Source: Methanobacteriota archaeon
GTDB taxonomy: Archaea > Thermoplasmatota > Thermoplasmata > Thermoplasmatales > GCA-001856825
Length of the DNA stretch: 64,000 bases
Assembly (NCBI GenBank): GCA_017857235.1
Contig: JAFMDN010000001.1
Coordinates: forward strand, 1 to 64,000
Direction: 5' to 3'
The position numbers were made by a program, and so were the translations under genes. The notes under the pieces were generated by a model, which was not told the DNA's origin, made no database searches, and saw nothing but the letters and a program-made list of their open reading frames with translations. This document shows positions 44,943 through 54,516 of this stretch, in pieces. Numbering within the stretch: position 1 is the stretch's first letter; the number at the start of each line of letters is the position of its first letter.

Positions 44943-45952
44943 TATTTGAGGGTAATGCAAAGTTTCAGGCAATAGGTGCATTTACTCAGGGACCTGGAAA
45001 AGCTGGAAATGGATTTTACAATAGGGAAATGGTTACTTCTAGGGATTTCACAGTTTCAATATTAAAAATTTTTAGGCCAGGGTTGGCCCTGGATGGAATG
45101 GCAGGAACTGGCATAAGGGGTATCAGGATAGCTTTAGAATCCGGGTGGGAAGTTGTATTGAATGATAATAACCCTGTAAACTTTAATTTAATTAAGGATA
45201 ACGTGAAATTGAATGGCCTAAATTCTCTTGTATGGAATTTAGACTTCAATGCAGCGGTTGCAGAAAAATTTTGGGATTACATAGACATTGATCCGTACGG
45301 TACCCCCGTAGGGTTTGTGGAAAATTCCCTAGCTCACCTAAAAAATCATGGAATTTTGGGTGTTACCATGACAGATACTTCTGTTCTGGAAGGAAAATTT
45401 CTCCAAAAAGGATATTTAAGGTATGGAGGATTTGGCTTAAGAGGGATCTATTCTAAAGAAGTATCAACCAGGATATTCGCAGCATATCTTATTAAAATTG
45501 CAGCATCTCTGGAGTTAGGGAGTAGAGTACTTCTCACAATAAGGGATAAACATTATATCAGGGTTTTTCTCCAGGTCCAACGAGGGGTAAATAGGGCTTT
45601 GAAATCCTTAGAAAATGTCAAAAATTTCACCTTAGAGGGAAAAACTATCGGTCCACTTTATTTGGGACCTCTGTACGATAACGAAGTTTTAGATAGAATA
45701 AATATCGAAAATCTATCAAGTAGATCCAAAAAGCTATTTGAAAATATGAAAAATGAAGACCTTATGCTTTTTTTCTATACGAATTCCATAAATAACCATG
45801 AAGTGAGTATAAATGAAATTATTGAAAGGATAAAAGAACGAGGATACAGGGCAGGCAGAACAAACTTCTATGAGAAAGGAATAAAGACTGATGCTCCTAA
45901 TGATCTCTATTATTCCATATTACAAGAAGCAGATTCAAATAAATTTATCTAA
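44939..45952 (+). CDS. trm1: tRNA (guanine26-N2)-dimethyltransferase Trm1
   Basis: 337 residues. The N-terminal FYNREMVTSRDFTV corresponds to the FYNPxMxxNRD signature. LDGMAGTGIRGIR (51-63) is the SAM-binding motif I, and DYIDIDPYG (113-121) is the catalytic motif. It makes m2,2G26 in tRNA. Shorter than many homologues, with a reduced C-terminal domain and no zinc cysteines visible. It overlaps the THEP1 gene by 4 nt, and the next gene starts directly after its stop. Confidence 0.92.
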   Translation: MIFEGNAKFQAIGAFTQGPGKAGNGFYNREMVTSRDFTVSILKIFRPGLALDGMAGTGIRGIRIALESGWEVVLNDNNPVNFNLIKDNVKLNGLNSLVWNLDFNAAVAEKFWDYIDIDPYGTPVGFVENSLAHLKNHGILGVTMTDTSVLEGKFLQKGYLRYGGFGLRGIYSKEVSTRIFAAYLIKIAASLELGSRVLLTIRDKHYIRVFLQVQRGVNRALKSLENVKNFTLEGKTIGPLYLGPLYDNEVLDRINIENLSSRSKKLFENMKNEDLMLFFYTNSINNHEVSINEIIERIKERGYRAGRTNFYEKGIKTDAPNDLYYSILQEADSNKFI

Positions 45953-46795
45953 TTGCATGAATTGAACCTGACACAAATGAATGGCTTCCTTAAACTCATG
46001 AGACCCGTAAATGCAGTCATGGCATCCGTGGGAACAATAATTGGGGGTATAATCTCATTTGGCAGTTTTCGTGCTCTTTATGATGTCAATATTTATTTTG
46101 CAATGCTGACAGTTTTTCTTGTACTTATGGCAGGAAACATAATGAATGACTATTTCGATATTGAAGTTGATAAAATTAATCATCCTGATAGACCTCTGGC
46201 CTCAGGGAAAATAAAAAAGGACGATGCATTAGTATTTGCAATAGTATTTTTTATAATGGGATACCTTATTTCACTTTTCACCTTTAAGATAGTATTATCG
46301 CTAATAGTACTGTTCGCTATTGCATTGCTTGTTAGCTATGAGTGGAAGGCAAAAAAAGCAGGTTTAATTGGAAACATCATTATATCGTTCCTGGTAGCTT
46401 TAATATTTATATATGGATCCCTCAGTGTTAAGTTTTCATTTTTGGTATTAATATTTGCATTTATGGCATTTTTAGCTAATCTGTCAAGAGAAATAATAAA
46501 AGATGTTGAAGATGTGGAAGGGGATATTGATAGAAGAACACTGCCAATGAAAATAGGAAAAAAGTTGAGTACAGTATTTGCATCGGTATTCCTTTTGATA
46601 GCTATAACTATATCCCCAATACCATACTTATATTTCCATTGGAATATTTACTATTTAATTGCCGTTCTTTTGGCAGACATCCTCTTTTTAGTTTCCATAA
46701 TATTTTCATTTAATAACCCCAAGAGGGGGCAGGAATTTATTAAATTTGGAATGCTAGTTGGCCTAGTGGCATTTTTAATTGGTGGTGCGGTATGA
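45953..46795 (+). CDS. Digeranylgeranylglyceryl phosphate synthase (UbiA family)
   Basis: A 280-residue membrane prenyltransferase that adds the second geranylgeranyl chain in archaeal lipid synthesis. The first Asp-rich motif is NDYFDIEVDKINHPDRP and the second is EIIKDVEDVEGDIDRRTLP. About eight membrane helices. It is followed, with a 4-nt overlap, by GGGP synthase, the preceding pathway step, which supports the substrate. The start is a TTG abutting the Trm1 stop or an ATG at 45977. Confidence 0.93.
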   Translation: MHELNLTQMNGFLKLMRPVNAVMASVGTIIGGIISFGSFRALYDVNIYFAMLTVFLVLMAGNIMNDYFDIEVDKINHPDRPLASGKIKKDDALVFAIVFFIMGYLISLFTFKIVLSLIVLFAIALLVSYEWKAKKAGLIGNIIISFLVALIFIYGSLSVKFSFLVLIFAFMAFLANLSREIIKDVEDVEGDIDRRTLPMKIGKKLSTVFASVFLLIAITISPIPYLYFHWNIYYLIAVLLADILFLVSIIFSFNNPKRGQEFIKFGMLVGLVAFLIGGAV

Positions 46796-47511
46796 TATTG
46801 AACAATATGAAATATGGGCGTATATCCCATTTGACCCTTTTGGATCCTGATAAGGTTAATGAAGAAAATATAGGTAGAATAATGGAAATTATCAACAATT
46901 CGGGATCTGATGGCATCATGGTCGGAGGATCCACTGCTACAGATACGGCAGTTGTTGATAAGACTGTAACCATGATAAAAAAGTACACTAAACTACCCGT
47001 GATATTGTTCCCTTCAGCCTCTACAGCCATATCTCCGAAGGCAGATGCCATTTTCTTTATGAGTCTTCTCAACTCCAGAGATAGGGAATATATTATAGGG
47101 CATCAGGTTAAAGCCGCCAGGGCCATTAGAGAAATGAAAATGGAGGTTATCTCTTTAGCTTATTTAATATTCGAACCTGGCATGACTGTAGGTAGGGTTG
47201 GAAACGCCATTCTTATCGGGAGGGATGATGTAGAAACAGCATTATCATATTCCCTGGCTGCGGAGATGCTCGGTTTTTCAGCATTGTATTTGGAGGCAGG
47301 TTCAGGGGCTGACAGACCCATTGACAAAAAAGTGGTTGAAAGTGTTACTCATGAGGTAACCATACCGGTAATTGTAGGAGGAGGAATAAGAGATCCACAG
47401 ACGGCAAAAGAATTTATAGATGCTGGTGCAACTACTATCGTCACTGGAACCATAGCAGAAAAAGATCCAAATATGCTCGCAAAAATAATAAAATCAATTA
47501 AGGCTCGTTAA
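46792..47511 (+). CDS. Geranylgeranylglyceryl phosphate synthase
   Basis: A 239-residue TIM-barrel enzyme that couples sn-glycerol-1-phosphate to geranylgeranyl diphosphate, the first committed ether-lipid step. HLTLLDPDKVN at the N-terminus, MVGGSTATD and IVGGGIRDPQTAKEFIDAGATTIVTG are typical. MKYGRISH at 46807 is an alternative start. The 3' end overlaps the convergent TPR gene by 14 nt. Confidence 0.95.
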   Translation: MILNNMKYGRISHLTLLDPDKVNEENIGRIMEIINNSGSDGIMVGGSTATDTAVVDKTVTMIKKYTKLPVILFPSASTAISPKADAIFFMSLLNSRDREYIIGHQVKAARAIREMKMEVISLAYLIFEPGMTVGRVGNAILIGRDDVETALSYSLAAEMLGFSALYLEAGSGADRPIDKKVVESVTHEVTIPVIVGGGIRDPQTAKEFIDAGATTIVTGTIAEKDPNMLAKIIKSIKAR

Positions 47512-48112
47512 ACTCGCTTTCAATTTTATCTATCCAGATCTTTGCCTTTTTGTTCGTGGGATCTAGAGATATTGCTTTCTCAAGATCGGCAAGTGCTGTA
47601 GCCTTATCCTTTAGATAGTAATATGCCATAGCTCTATTTATGTAATTGTCAGGATTGGCCGGGTCTAAATCAATTGCTTTTGTGTAATTTTCAATTGCAC
47701 CTTTGTATTCCTTCAAATAAAAAAGTGCGTTTCCAAGGTTAACAAATGCATCGAGATACAAGTTATCCTTATCGATTGTCTTTTCAAAAAATTCTACTGC
47801 ATCCTTGAACTTATTTGTTTCCAGATAGATACTACCTATATTGAAGTATAGGTCCGGATCTTCAGGGTTCTCTTCCAATAGTTTCTTTAATATCTCGAGA
47901 CTTTCGTTGTATTTACCAGTATGAAAATACGCAACGGCGAGATTGAATCTGGTTTCATAGTCATTTGGAACATATTCCAATGCCTTAAGATAGTTTTCTA
48001 TTGCATCCTTATATTTCTTTAATGATAAATACCTGGAACCCCTTTCAAAATATATTTCTGCTTTCTGATATGCATCCCCTTCTTCTTTCGGCAGTTTTGG
48101 ATTGAAGCTCAT
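47498..48112 (-). CDS. Tetratricopeptide repeat protein
   Basis: A 204-residue soluble protein built of about five TPR units (for example ALEYVPNDYETRFNLAVAYF and AIDLDPANPDNYINRAMAYY). No signal peptide or catalytic domain. TPR proteins are protein-protein adaptors; the partner is not evident from the neighbours. It is followed upstream on the minus strand by lysine aminotransferase, 81 bases away. Confidence 0.9.
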   Translation of the reverse strand: MSFNPKLPKEEGDAYQKAEIYFERGSRYLSLKKYKDAIENYLKALEYVPNDYETRFNLAVAYFHTGKYNESLEILKKLLEENPEDPDLYFNIGSIYLETNKFKDAVEFFEKTIDKDNLYLDAFVNLGNALFYLKEYKGAIENYTKAIDLDPANPDNYINRAMAYYYLKDKATALADLEKAISLDPTNKKAKIWIDKIESEFNEP

Positions 48113-48193
48113 TAAAGTGTTATATACGCAAGGTTATAAATAATTTGTAAAAGACCAATTGAAAATGGGATATAAAAAAACATAAGGATAAAT

Positions 48194-49528
48194 TTACTTC
48201 ATCTCGCCAAGTGTTTCCTTCACCTTACTGGAGAACAGTTTTACATCCTCGTCTGAAACTATTAATGGAGGCCTGAGCCTTATGGTTTTCTCTCCAGCTT
48301 TAAGCACTAAGATGCCCTTTGAATAAATGCGGTTAAAGAACTCATCCCTTAGCTTCTCATTCTTCAGATCAAATGCGTCCATCACGCCTCTCCCCCTTGG
48401 ATTTTCAACTAGGTTTGTATATTTATTATATATGTCAGTTAATTCCTCCAATATGTGCTTCCCCTGAACTTCAACATTTTTCAATAGATTGTATTTTTCC
48501 ACTATTTCAATGTACTTTTTGGATCTTACCATATCTACCAGATTTCCTCCCCATGTCGAATTGATTCTGCTCGGAACTTTGAAAACGTTATCTTCTACTT
48601 CATCAACCTTAGGTCCGACCATTATTCCACAGACCTGTGACTTTTTGCCGAATGCAATAATATCAGGTTTAATTCCAAAGTGCTCGTGTGCCCACCATTT
48701 CCCTGTTATTCCCATTCCTGATTGTACCTCATCTACAATGTACATTGCATCATTTTCATGGACAATTTTTAATGATTCTTCAAAGAACTCCTTCCTAAAG
48801 TGGTTATCTCCGCCTTCGCCCTGAATTGGTTCTATAATAAATGCTGCAATGTCGTTTCCATGCTTCTTGAAAGCTTCCTGCAATTCTTCAAGGCTTTTCC
48901 TTTCTTTCTCTTCAACTTCCTTTAAATTTCTATCATCTAACGGGAACCTTATCTTTGGATTGGATATCCTAGGCCAATCAAATTTTGGGAAATATTGAGT
49001 TTTCCTTGGGTCATATGTATTAGTTAGGGATAGGGTATATCCACTGCGACCGTGGAATGCCTCCTTCAGATGTACTATTTTCGTTCCTTTTTCTGTCTTT
49101 TCCCCATTTTTGAAATTCTTCCTGATCTTCCAGTCAAAGGCTGTCTTAAGTGCATTTTCGACGGCCAATGCTCCCCCATCAATGAAGAAGAAATACCTCA
49201 TGTATTCAGGTGTAACTGAATCAGAGAATTTCTTAACAAATTCCGCCATCTCAACGGTGTATATGTCTGAATTTGTAACCTTATTCTTAGCAGCTCTAAT
49301 TAATTCCTTCATAAATTCAGGTTCATTTAGGTCGGGATGATTAACCCCTACAGGATTTGATGCAAAGAAACCAAAGAAATCCAAAAATTTCCTGTCATAT
49401 CTCGAATCGTACAATAGCATACCATGACTCTTTTCTAGATCTAATACTAAGTCGAATCCATCAGCCAGCATCCTGGACGCAATAACTGAGTGAACTTCTT
49501 TTGGATCCATATTATAGTATTTGCTCAT
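48194..49528 (-). CDS. L-lysine 6-transaminase
   Basis: A 444-residue class III PLP aminotransferase of the lysine 6-aminotransferase group. FIDGGALAVENALKTAFDWK, HGRSGYTLSLTN and the PLP-lysine motif AFGKKSQVCG are characteristic. It transfers the epsilon-amino group of lysine to 2-oxoglutarate, giving 2-aminoadipate semialdehyde/piperideine carboxylate in lysine catabolism. The ATG is about 27 bases from a TATA-like box, so a leaderless transcript is likely. Confidence 0.9.
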   Translation of the reverse strand: MSKYYNMDPKEVHSVIASRMLADGFDLVLDLEKSHGMLLYDSRYDRKFLDFFGFFASNPVGVNHPDLNEPEFMKELIRAAKNKVTNSDIYTVEMAEFVKKFSDSVTPEYMRYFFFIDGGALAVENALKTAFDWKIRKNFKNGEKTEKGTKIVHLKEAFHGRSGYTLSLTNTYDPRKTQYFPKFDWPRISNPKIRFPLDDRNLKEVEEKERKSLEELQEAFKKHGNDIAAFIIEPIQGEGGDNHFRKEFFEESLKIVHENDAMYIVDEVQSGMGITGKWWAHEHFGIKPDIIAFGKKSQVCGIMVGPKVDEVEDNVFKVPSRINSTWGGNLVDMVRSKKYIEIVEKYNLLKNVEVQGKHILEELTDIYNKYTNLVENPRGRGVMDAFDLKNEKLRDEFFNRIYSKGILVLKAGEKTIRLRPPLIVSDEDVKLFSSKVKETLGEMK

Positions 49529-49550
49529 ACAACTCTATTGCTTCAAGAAA

Positions 49551-49560
49551 TAAATAAATT
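49551..49560 (-). promoter_or_regulatory. TATA-like box of lysine aminotransferase gene
   Basis: Read on the minus strand as aatttattta, centred about 27 bases before the ATG at 49528. Confidence 0.45.
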
Positions 49561-49628
49561 TTCAACTTTTAAGAATATTGCTTATAATATATAACAACTG
49601 ATATTTATGTCTGATATTAACTGAATTT

Positions 49629-50231
49629 TTATAACATTTTTAAAATCTTTTCTTTGAAAATAGGTAGGAATTCATTTACACTAATCATTTTACCTGTTAT
49701 TTCGGAAATACTTGTCATTACACTAGGTTCAAAATCGCAGGGTTTTATCTTTTCAAATTTTCTCAGATCCGTACTCACATTTATAGCAATCCCATGAAGT
49801 GTGCAGTCCCCTTTTATTGCTAAGCCAATGGATGCAATTTTTTTGCTTCCGACCCAAACACCTGTCTCTTTATGTAACCTCCCTTCCGCATTTATATTAT
49901 AATGAGAAAGTGATTCAACAGTTGCTCTTTGGATCTTAATTATGAGATCTAAAATATTTATACCCCTTTTTTTCAAATTAACTATGAAGTATACTACTAA
50001 TTGACCTGGACCATGGTAAGTAATTGCACCACCCCTTTCCACCTTTATGACATTTATATCTTTTGAAATTATGCTATCTTGATTTAAGTGTATTCCAGCG
50101 GTATATACGTCCGGATGTTCAGTAAATATTACATATTCTTGGCATTTTGAGGAGCAATGCATATTGAGTTCCCTTTGCTTCATTAAACATTCCATATAAT
50201 CCCAGGGTATTTTCTCTATGACATCCATCAA
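49629..50231 (-). CDS. lipB: Octanoyl/lipoyl transferase LipB
   Basis: A 200-residue enzyme transferring octanoyl groups to lipoyl domains. VERGGAITYHGPGQLVVY is the family signature; KKIASIGLAIKG contains the catalytic Lys, and KPCDFEPSV carries the catalytic Cys. Lipoyl synthase and lipoylated complexes are not in the window. The first residues MMDV offer two start positions. Confidence 0.9.
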   Translation of the reverse strand: MMDVIEKIPWDYMECLMKQRELNMHCSSKCQEYVIFTEHPDVYTAGIHLNQDSIISKDINVIKVERGGAITYHGPGQLVVYFIVNLKKRGINILDLIIKIQRATVESLSHYNINAEGRLHKETGVWVGSKKIASIGLAIKGDCTLHGIAINVSTDLRKFEKIKPCDFEPSVMTSISEITGKMISVNEFLPIFKEKILKML

Positions 50232-50350
50232 ACAACAATAACCTGAAAACGAATAAAATCATTTTTAAAGTATATTGAAAACCGAATATCCAAAGCATGA
50301 ATCAAAATTAATTTTAAAACGAATTTTAATATAATATCGACTCTCATAAA

Positions 50351-50360
50351 GAATATATAT
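50351..50360 (+). promoter_or_regulatory. TATA-like box of uS13 operon
   Basis: gaatatatat is about 43 bases before the ATG at 50399; the predicted start near 50382 leaves a short leader containing GAGGGAT. Confidence 0.5.
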
Positions 50361-50398
50361 GTAGAATTATTTATTGCTCTGCGCTTCCGAGGGATAAA

Positions 50399-50899
50399 AT
50401 GGCTGAACAAAATGAAAATTTGAGATATATAGTAAGATTGGCTAGCACCAACCTAGACGGTACTAAGCCAGCTGTCTATGCACTTTCAAATATAAAAGGG
50501 ATGGGGTATAGGGCTTCAGAGATTCTCTTAAAAAAGATTGGGATTCCATTGAATGCTAAATTGGGAGAAATACCTGAAGATAAAATGAATGAAATTAAAG
50601 AGTATATGGAAAAGAAATATGGTGAAATATTCCCAGAATGGGCATTAAATCATAGATTAGATATACAAACAGGGGAGAATTTATTAAAAGTTGGGCCAGA
50701 ATGGGACGTTGCAGTTCAAGATGACATTAACAGGATGAAAAGAATCAGATCCTATAAGGGAATCAGGCATGAAAAGGGTAAGAAAGTTAGGGGCCAGAGA
50801 ACCAGATCAAATGGTAGAAAAGGTTTGGCTGTTGGAGTCATAAAGAAGAAAGAACAGCCGGCTAAGCAAGAAGATAATAAGAAAGAGGCCAAAAAATAA
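50399..50899 (+). CDS. rps13: Ribosomal protein uS13
   Basis: 166 residues. LRYIVRLASTNLDGTKPAVYALSNIKGMGYRASEIL is the archaeal N-terminus, with the helix-two-turn-helix fold, and SYKGIRHEKGKKVRGQRTRSNGR the basic tRNA-contacting tail. A Lys-rich extension follows (KKKEQPAKQEDNKKEAKK). First gene of the conserved uS13-uS4-uS11-Rpo3 operon. Confidence 0.96.
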   Translation: MAEQNENLRYIVRLASTNLDGTKPAVYALSNIKGMGYRASEILLKKIGIPLNAKLGEIPEDKMNEIKEYMEKKYGEIFPEWALNHRLDIQTGENLLKVGPEWDVAVQDDINRMKRIRSYKGIRHEKGKKVRGQRTRSNGRKGLAVGVIKKKEQPAKQEDNKKEAKK

Positions 50900-50911
50900 T
50901 GAGGTGATCTA

Positions 50912-51460
50912 ATGGGAGACCCCAGAAAAATTAGGAAAAAGTATGAAACTCCAAGACATCCTTATGAGGGACAGAGAATAAAAGAAGAAAATAAATTAGT
51001 TCGAAAGTATGGATTGAAAAATAAAAGGGAATTGTGGAAAGCCCAGTCAGAATTGAGGAAGTTCAGAGCTAATGCTAGGGATCTCCAGGGATCATTGAGG
51101 TCCGGGGATCCAGAAGCTCAGAGGCTTATGAGACAGATAGCAGGAAAATTGGCTAGATATGGTATTCTGAGTGAAAATGCTACAGCAGATGATATTCTTG
51201 CATTAAATGTGGAATCATTACTGGACAGAAGATTACAGACAATTGTATTTCTTAAGGGTTTGGCAAAGACCCCAAGGATGGCAAGGCAATTGATTGTTCA
51301 CGGTCACATCGTTGTTAATGGAAGAAAAGTAACCATACCAAGCTACAGAGTTATGAAATCGGAAGAGGATACCATAGGCTATGCGCCAGATTCACCATTC
51401 GCTAATGAACTCCACCCCATGAGGGTACAACAGCCACAAGAAAATCAGGAGGCGAGCTAA
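50912..51460 (+). CDS. rps4: Ribosomal protein uS4
   Basis: A 182-residue primary 16S rRNA-binding protein. [17 protein letters not shown] at the N-terminus, and an S4 RNA-binding domain with [23 protein letters not shown] strong GAGGTGAT ribosome-binding site precedes it, 12 bases after uS13. Its stop directly abuts uS11. Confidence 0.96.
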   Translation: MGDPRKIRKKYETPRHPYEGQRIKEENKLVRKYGLKNKRELWKAQSELRKFRANARDLQGSLRSGDPEAQRLMRQIAGKLARYGILSENATADDILALNVESLLDRRLQTIVFLKGLAKTPRMARQLIVHGHIVVNGRKVTIPSYRVMKSEEDTIGYAPDSPFANELHPMRVQQPQENQEAS

Positions 51461-51844
51461 ATGGGAAAAATGGGCGTTGTTCATATTTTTGCATCTCAAA
51501 ATAATACCATAATAACTGTTACAGATATTACAGGCGCAGAGACCCTCGCAAAAGCGTCTGGAGGAATGGTAGTAAAAGCTGACAGGGATGAAAGCTCACC
51601 ATATGCTGCAATGAAAGCTGTTGATATCATTGTAGAAAAATTGAAAGAGAAAGATGTTACTGATGTTGTTATAAAAGTAAGGGCCCCAGGAGGATCAAAA
51701 TCTCATAATCCTGGACCTGGTGCGCAGGCAGCGATAAGAGCCATTGCAAGGGCAGGATTAAAGATACTTCAAATTGAGGATGTTACCCCCATCCCCCACG
51801 ATGGAACAAAGAAGAAAGGTGGGAAAAGGGGAAGAAGGGTATGA
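51461..51844 (+). CDS. rps11: Ribosomal protein uS11
   Basis: A 127-residue platform protein of the small subunit. [19 protein letters not shown], then [23 protein letters not shown] and the C-terminal [23 protein letters not shown] are standard. It overlaps rpo3 by 4 nt. Confidence 0.97.
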   Translation: MGKMGVVHIFASQNNTIITVTDITGAETLAKASGGMVVKADRDESSPYAAMKAVDIIVEKLKEKDVTDVVIKVRAPGGSKSHNPGPGAQAAIRAIARAGLKILQIEDVTPIPHDGTKKKGGKRGRRV

Positions 51845-52659
51845 GTTCAATTAAGATATTGGAAGAAGGGGATAATTGGATCAGATTCTTGGTGGAAGGT
51901 ATCTCCCCTGCCTATGCCAATATGCTCAGGAGAACTTTAATAAATGACATTCCTAAGCTAGCTATTTCCAAAGTAAACTTTCACCACGGGGAAATAAGGC
52001 AGGGTGATGACAAAGTTTATTCATCTTCCACATCACTCTTCGATGAGATGATTGCAAGTAGGCTAGGATTGATTCCATTACCAACTGATTTAAATATGAA
52101 CTTTAGAGATACATGCAGTTGTGGAGGGAAAGGCTGTTCTTTATGCACCGTAACATATTCATTATTTGCTATAGGACCCAAGGTTGTAAAATCTCAGGAT
52201 TTAATCCCTGTTGGAGATGAAAAATTTTCGCCCGTAGATAAAGAAATTCCAATTGTAGAATTAAATGAGAGACAGGCCATAATGCTAGAAGCAGAAGCCT
52301 GGCTTGGTACAGCGAAGGAACATGCTAGATACCAAGTAACGAGTGGTACTTCATACAAATATCATAGGGAACTGACAGTTAATAAAAGGGAGCCTAACAT
52401 TCAGAGAATAATTGAAAATGCCAAAAAAAATATTGTTAAAGAGACAGAAAATGAAGTAACATTTACAACTGATTATCCAAATAAATACTTGGCACAACTT
52501 TACAGGATGGATAGCCTTAAGGTAACTGAGGATGACTCAAAATTTGTGTTTTACTTTGAAACGGATGGTAGCCTTACGCCCAGGCAAGTTTTAAGCTATG
52601 CATTAAACAGATTAAAAACCAGGCTTGAAAAATTAAGGGATTCTGTACCTGGCGAGTAG
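51841..52659 (+). CDS. rpo3: DNA-directed RNA polymerase subunit Rpo3 (RpoD)
   Basis: A 272-residue alpha-like assembly subunit. [20 protein letters not shown] is the conserved dimerisation element. A CxC-x4-CxxC set (C92, C94, C99, C102) forms a zinc-type loop. The separate ferredoxin-like FeS cysteines found in some archaeal Rpo3 proteins (around residues 150-210) are absent. Operon position after uS11 is canonical; SRP54 follows after 8 bases. Confidence 0.95.
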   Translation: MSSIKILEEGDNWIRFLVEGISPAYANMLRRTLINDIPKLAISKVNFHHGEIRQGDDKVYSSSTSLFDEMIASRLGLIPLPTDLNMNFRDTCSCGGKGCSLCTVTYSLFAIGPKVVKSQDLIPVGDEKFSPVDKEIPIVELNERQAIMLEAEAWLGTAKEHARYQVTSGTSYKYHRELTVNKREPNIQRIIENAKKNIVKETENEVTFTTDYPNKYLAQLYRMDSLKVTEDDSKFVFYFETDGSLTPRQVLSYALNRLKTRLEKLRDSVPGE

Positions 52660-52667
52660 AGGTAAAA

Positions 52668-54017
52668 ATGGTTTTAGATTCTCTCTCTAAGTCTCTGAGG
52701 GAGACCCTTAGAAAAATTTCAAGGAGCACTTCCATAGATGATAATTTAATAAATGAAGTTGTAAGAGAAATACAGAGAGCATTAATTTTAGCAGATGTTG
52801 ATATAAACCTTACAATAGAGCTTACTAGAAAAGTAGAGCAAAGGGCAAAAAATGAACCTGTACCTAAGAATTCAAACCCTAGAAATCATCTTATTCTTAT
52901 AGTCTATGAAGAGCTTCTAAACATACTTGGCAAACCAAGGGAATTTAAAGCGAAACCCGCCACTATAATGCTAGTAGGACTTTACGGACAGGGAAAAACT
53001 ACAAGCGCTGGGAAACTTGCTCGGTTTTATATAAAACATGGATTTAAAGTAGTTCTTATTGCGGCAGATACACAAAGGGTAGGGGCTTACGAACAACTGG
53101 AGCAAATTTCTAAACAAGTGGGTGCGGATTTCTTCGGAATTTATGGAGAAAAGGATAGCAGAAAGATTGTGAGTGGGGCCCTTTCGAAATATTCTAATTG
53201 GGATGTTAAGATAATAGATACCAGCGGTAGAAATGCACTAAATGAAGATTTGCTTGAAGAGATTAGAGGGATAGCTGAAATTGCAAAGCCCGATGAGGTC
53301 ATGTTGATACTAGATGCAAGCATAGGCCAGCAGGCTGGAAAACAAGCAGAAGCTTTCAATAAAGCTGCAAAAATTACAGGGGTTATAATAACAAAACTCG
53401 ATGGAACTGCCAAGGGAGGCGGAGCCATAAGTGCAGTAGCCAAAACTGGAGCACCAATTCTTTTTATAGGGACTGGAGAGCATCTTGATGACCTAGAATA
53501 TTTCAATCCTGCAAGATTCCTGTCAAGACTTCTTGGAATGGGTGATTTGGAAACCCTTATGGCTACTGCCAAAGAGCTACATGAAGAGATAGATGAAGAA
53601 TCAGTAGAAAGAATGGCCAGCGGTAAATTCACGCTTAAGGACATGTATGAAATATGGGATAAGATGTCTAAACCAGGCCTATTTAAAAAATTATTTGATT
53701 CCCTTCCAATGTTTAAATTACAACAGAAGGAAATTGATGAAAGCTTAATCGATCAATCTGAGGCCAAAATAAGGAAGTATAAGGTAATAATGGATTCAAT
53801 GACTTATCAAGAGCTTGATGAACCGGATATTATAAAGGGCGAAAGGATAGATAGAATTGCAAGGGGTTCAGGTACACAGCCATCCGATGTTAAGGAGCTT
53901 TTAAGGGATTACAAGAGAATGAGGGATGCCATGAAAAATCTTAGAGGGAACAGAAAGATAATTTCCATGCTTAAAAAACAGCTAAAAGAGGGAAATATAG
54001 AAGATTTCAATCAATAA
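52668..54017 (+). CDS. srp54: Signal recognition particle protein SRP54
   Basis: A 449-residue GTPase that binds signal peptides and 7S RNA. The N-domain helices lead to G1 at GLYGQGKTTSAGK (104-116), then DTQRVGAYEQL, DTSGRN and TKLDGTAKGGGA. The Met-rich M domain occupies the last 150 residues. Its 3' end overlaps the convergent carbonic-anhydrase-like gene by 11 nt. The 7S RNA gene is not seen here. Confidence 0.96.
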   Translation: MVLDSLSKSLRETLRKISRSTSIDDNLINEVVREIQRALILADVDINLTIELTRKVEQRAKNEPVPKNSNPRNHLILIVYEELLNILGKPREFKAKPATIMLVGLYGQGKTTSAGKLARFYIKHGFKVVLIAADTQRVGAYEQLEQISKQVGADFFGIYGEKDSRKIVSGALSKYSNWDVKIIDTSGRNALNEDLLEEIRGIAEIAKPDEVMLILDASIGQQAGKQAEAFNKAAKITGVIITKLDGTAKGGGAISAVAKTGAPILFIGTGEHLDDLEYFNPARFLSRLLGMGDLETLMATAKELHEEIDEESVERMASGKFTLKDMYEIWDKMSKPGLFKKLFDSLPMFKLQQKEIDESLIDQSEAKIRKYKVIMDSMTYQELDEPDIIKGERIDRIARGSGTQPSDVKELLRDYKRMRDAMKNLRGNRKIISMLKKQLKEGNIEDFNQ

Positions 54018-54516
54018 TATATCTTTCGAATTCTCCACTCGCATGCAAATATTTTAATCTTTGATAAATTATTGCATTCCTAATTGCATATTCCTCCACA
54101 TCATCACCGCACCTTATCACCTTTGCAGGGACCCCAACAGCTATGCATTTTTTGGGTATCTTCATTTTTTCTGTTACAACTGCTCCGCCTCCAATAACAG
54201 ATCCAGCTTCTACCTCTGCTCCAGACATTACGATGGATCCCATTCCGATTATGACATTATCTCCTATTTTGGCTCCGTGAACTATGGCAAGATGTCCCAC
54301 TGATACATTCTTTCCAATTTCAGTTGGATTTTCTCCATCACAATGTATTACTGCATTGTCTTGTATATTTGATCCATCGCCCACCTTTATGTAATTTTGA
54401 TCGCCTCTGAGAACCGCTCCATACATGATAGCCACATTATCGCCGATTGTTATATCTCCAATCAACGTAGCATTATGCGCGATAAATACGTTTTTACCAA
54501 TTTTCAATTTTACCAC
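54007..54516 (-). CDS. Gamma-class carbonic anhydrase-like protein
   Basis: A 169-residue left-handed beta-helix protein. The three zinc-binding histidines of gamma carbonic anhydrases are present: H58 (VIHCD), H75 (SVGH) and H80 (IVHG), along with R37, D39 and Q40. It lacks the acidic loop of the Cam prototype, as in the shorter CamH/YrdA group. Activity may be CO2 hydration or unknown. It overlaps the nucleotidyltransferase gene by 23 nt. Confidence 0.9.
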   Translation of the reverse strand: MVKLKIGKNVFIAHNATLIGDITIGDNVAIMYGAVLRGDQNYIKVGDGSNIQDNAVIHCDGENPTEIGKNVSVGHLAIVHGAKIGDNVIIGMGSIVMSGAEVEAGSVIGGGAVVTEKMKIPKKCIAVGVPAKVIRCGDDVEEYAIRNAIIYQRLKYLHASGEFERYIID

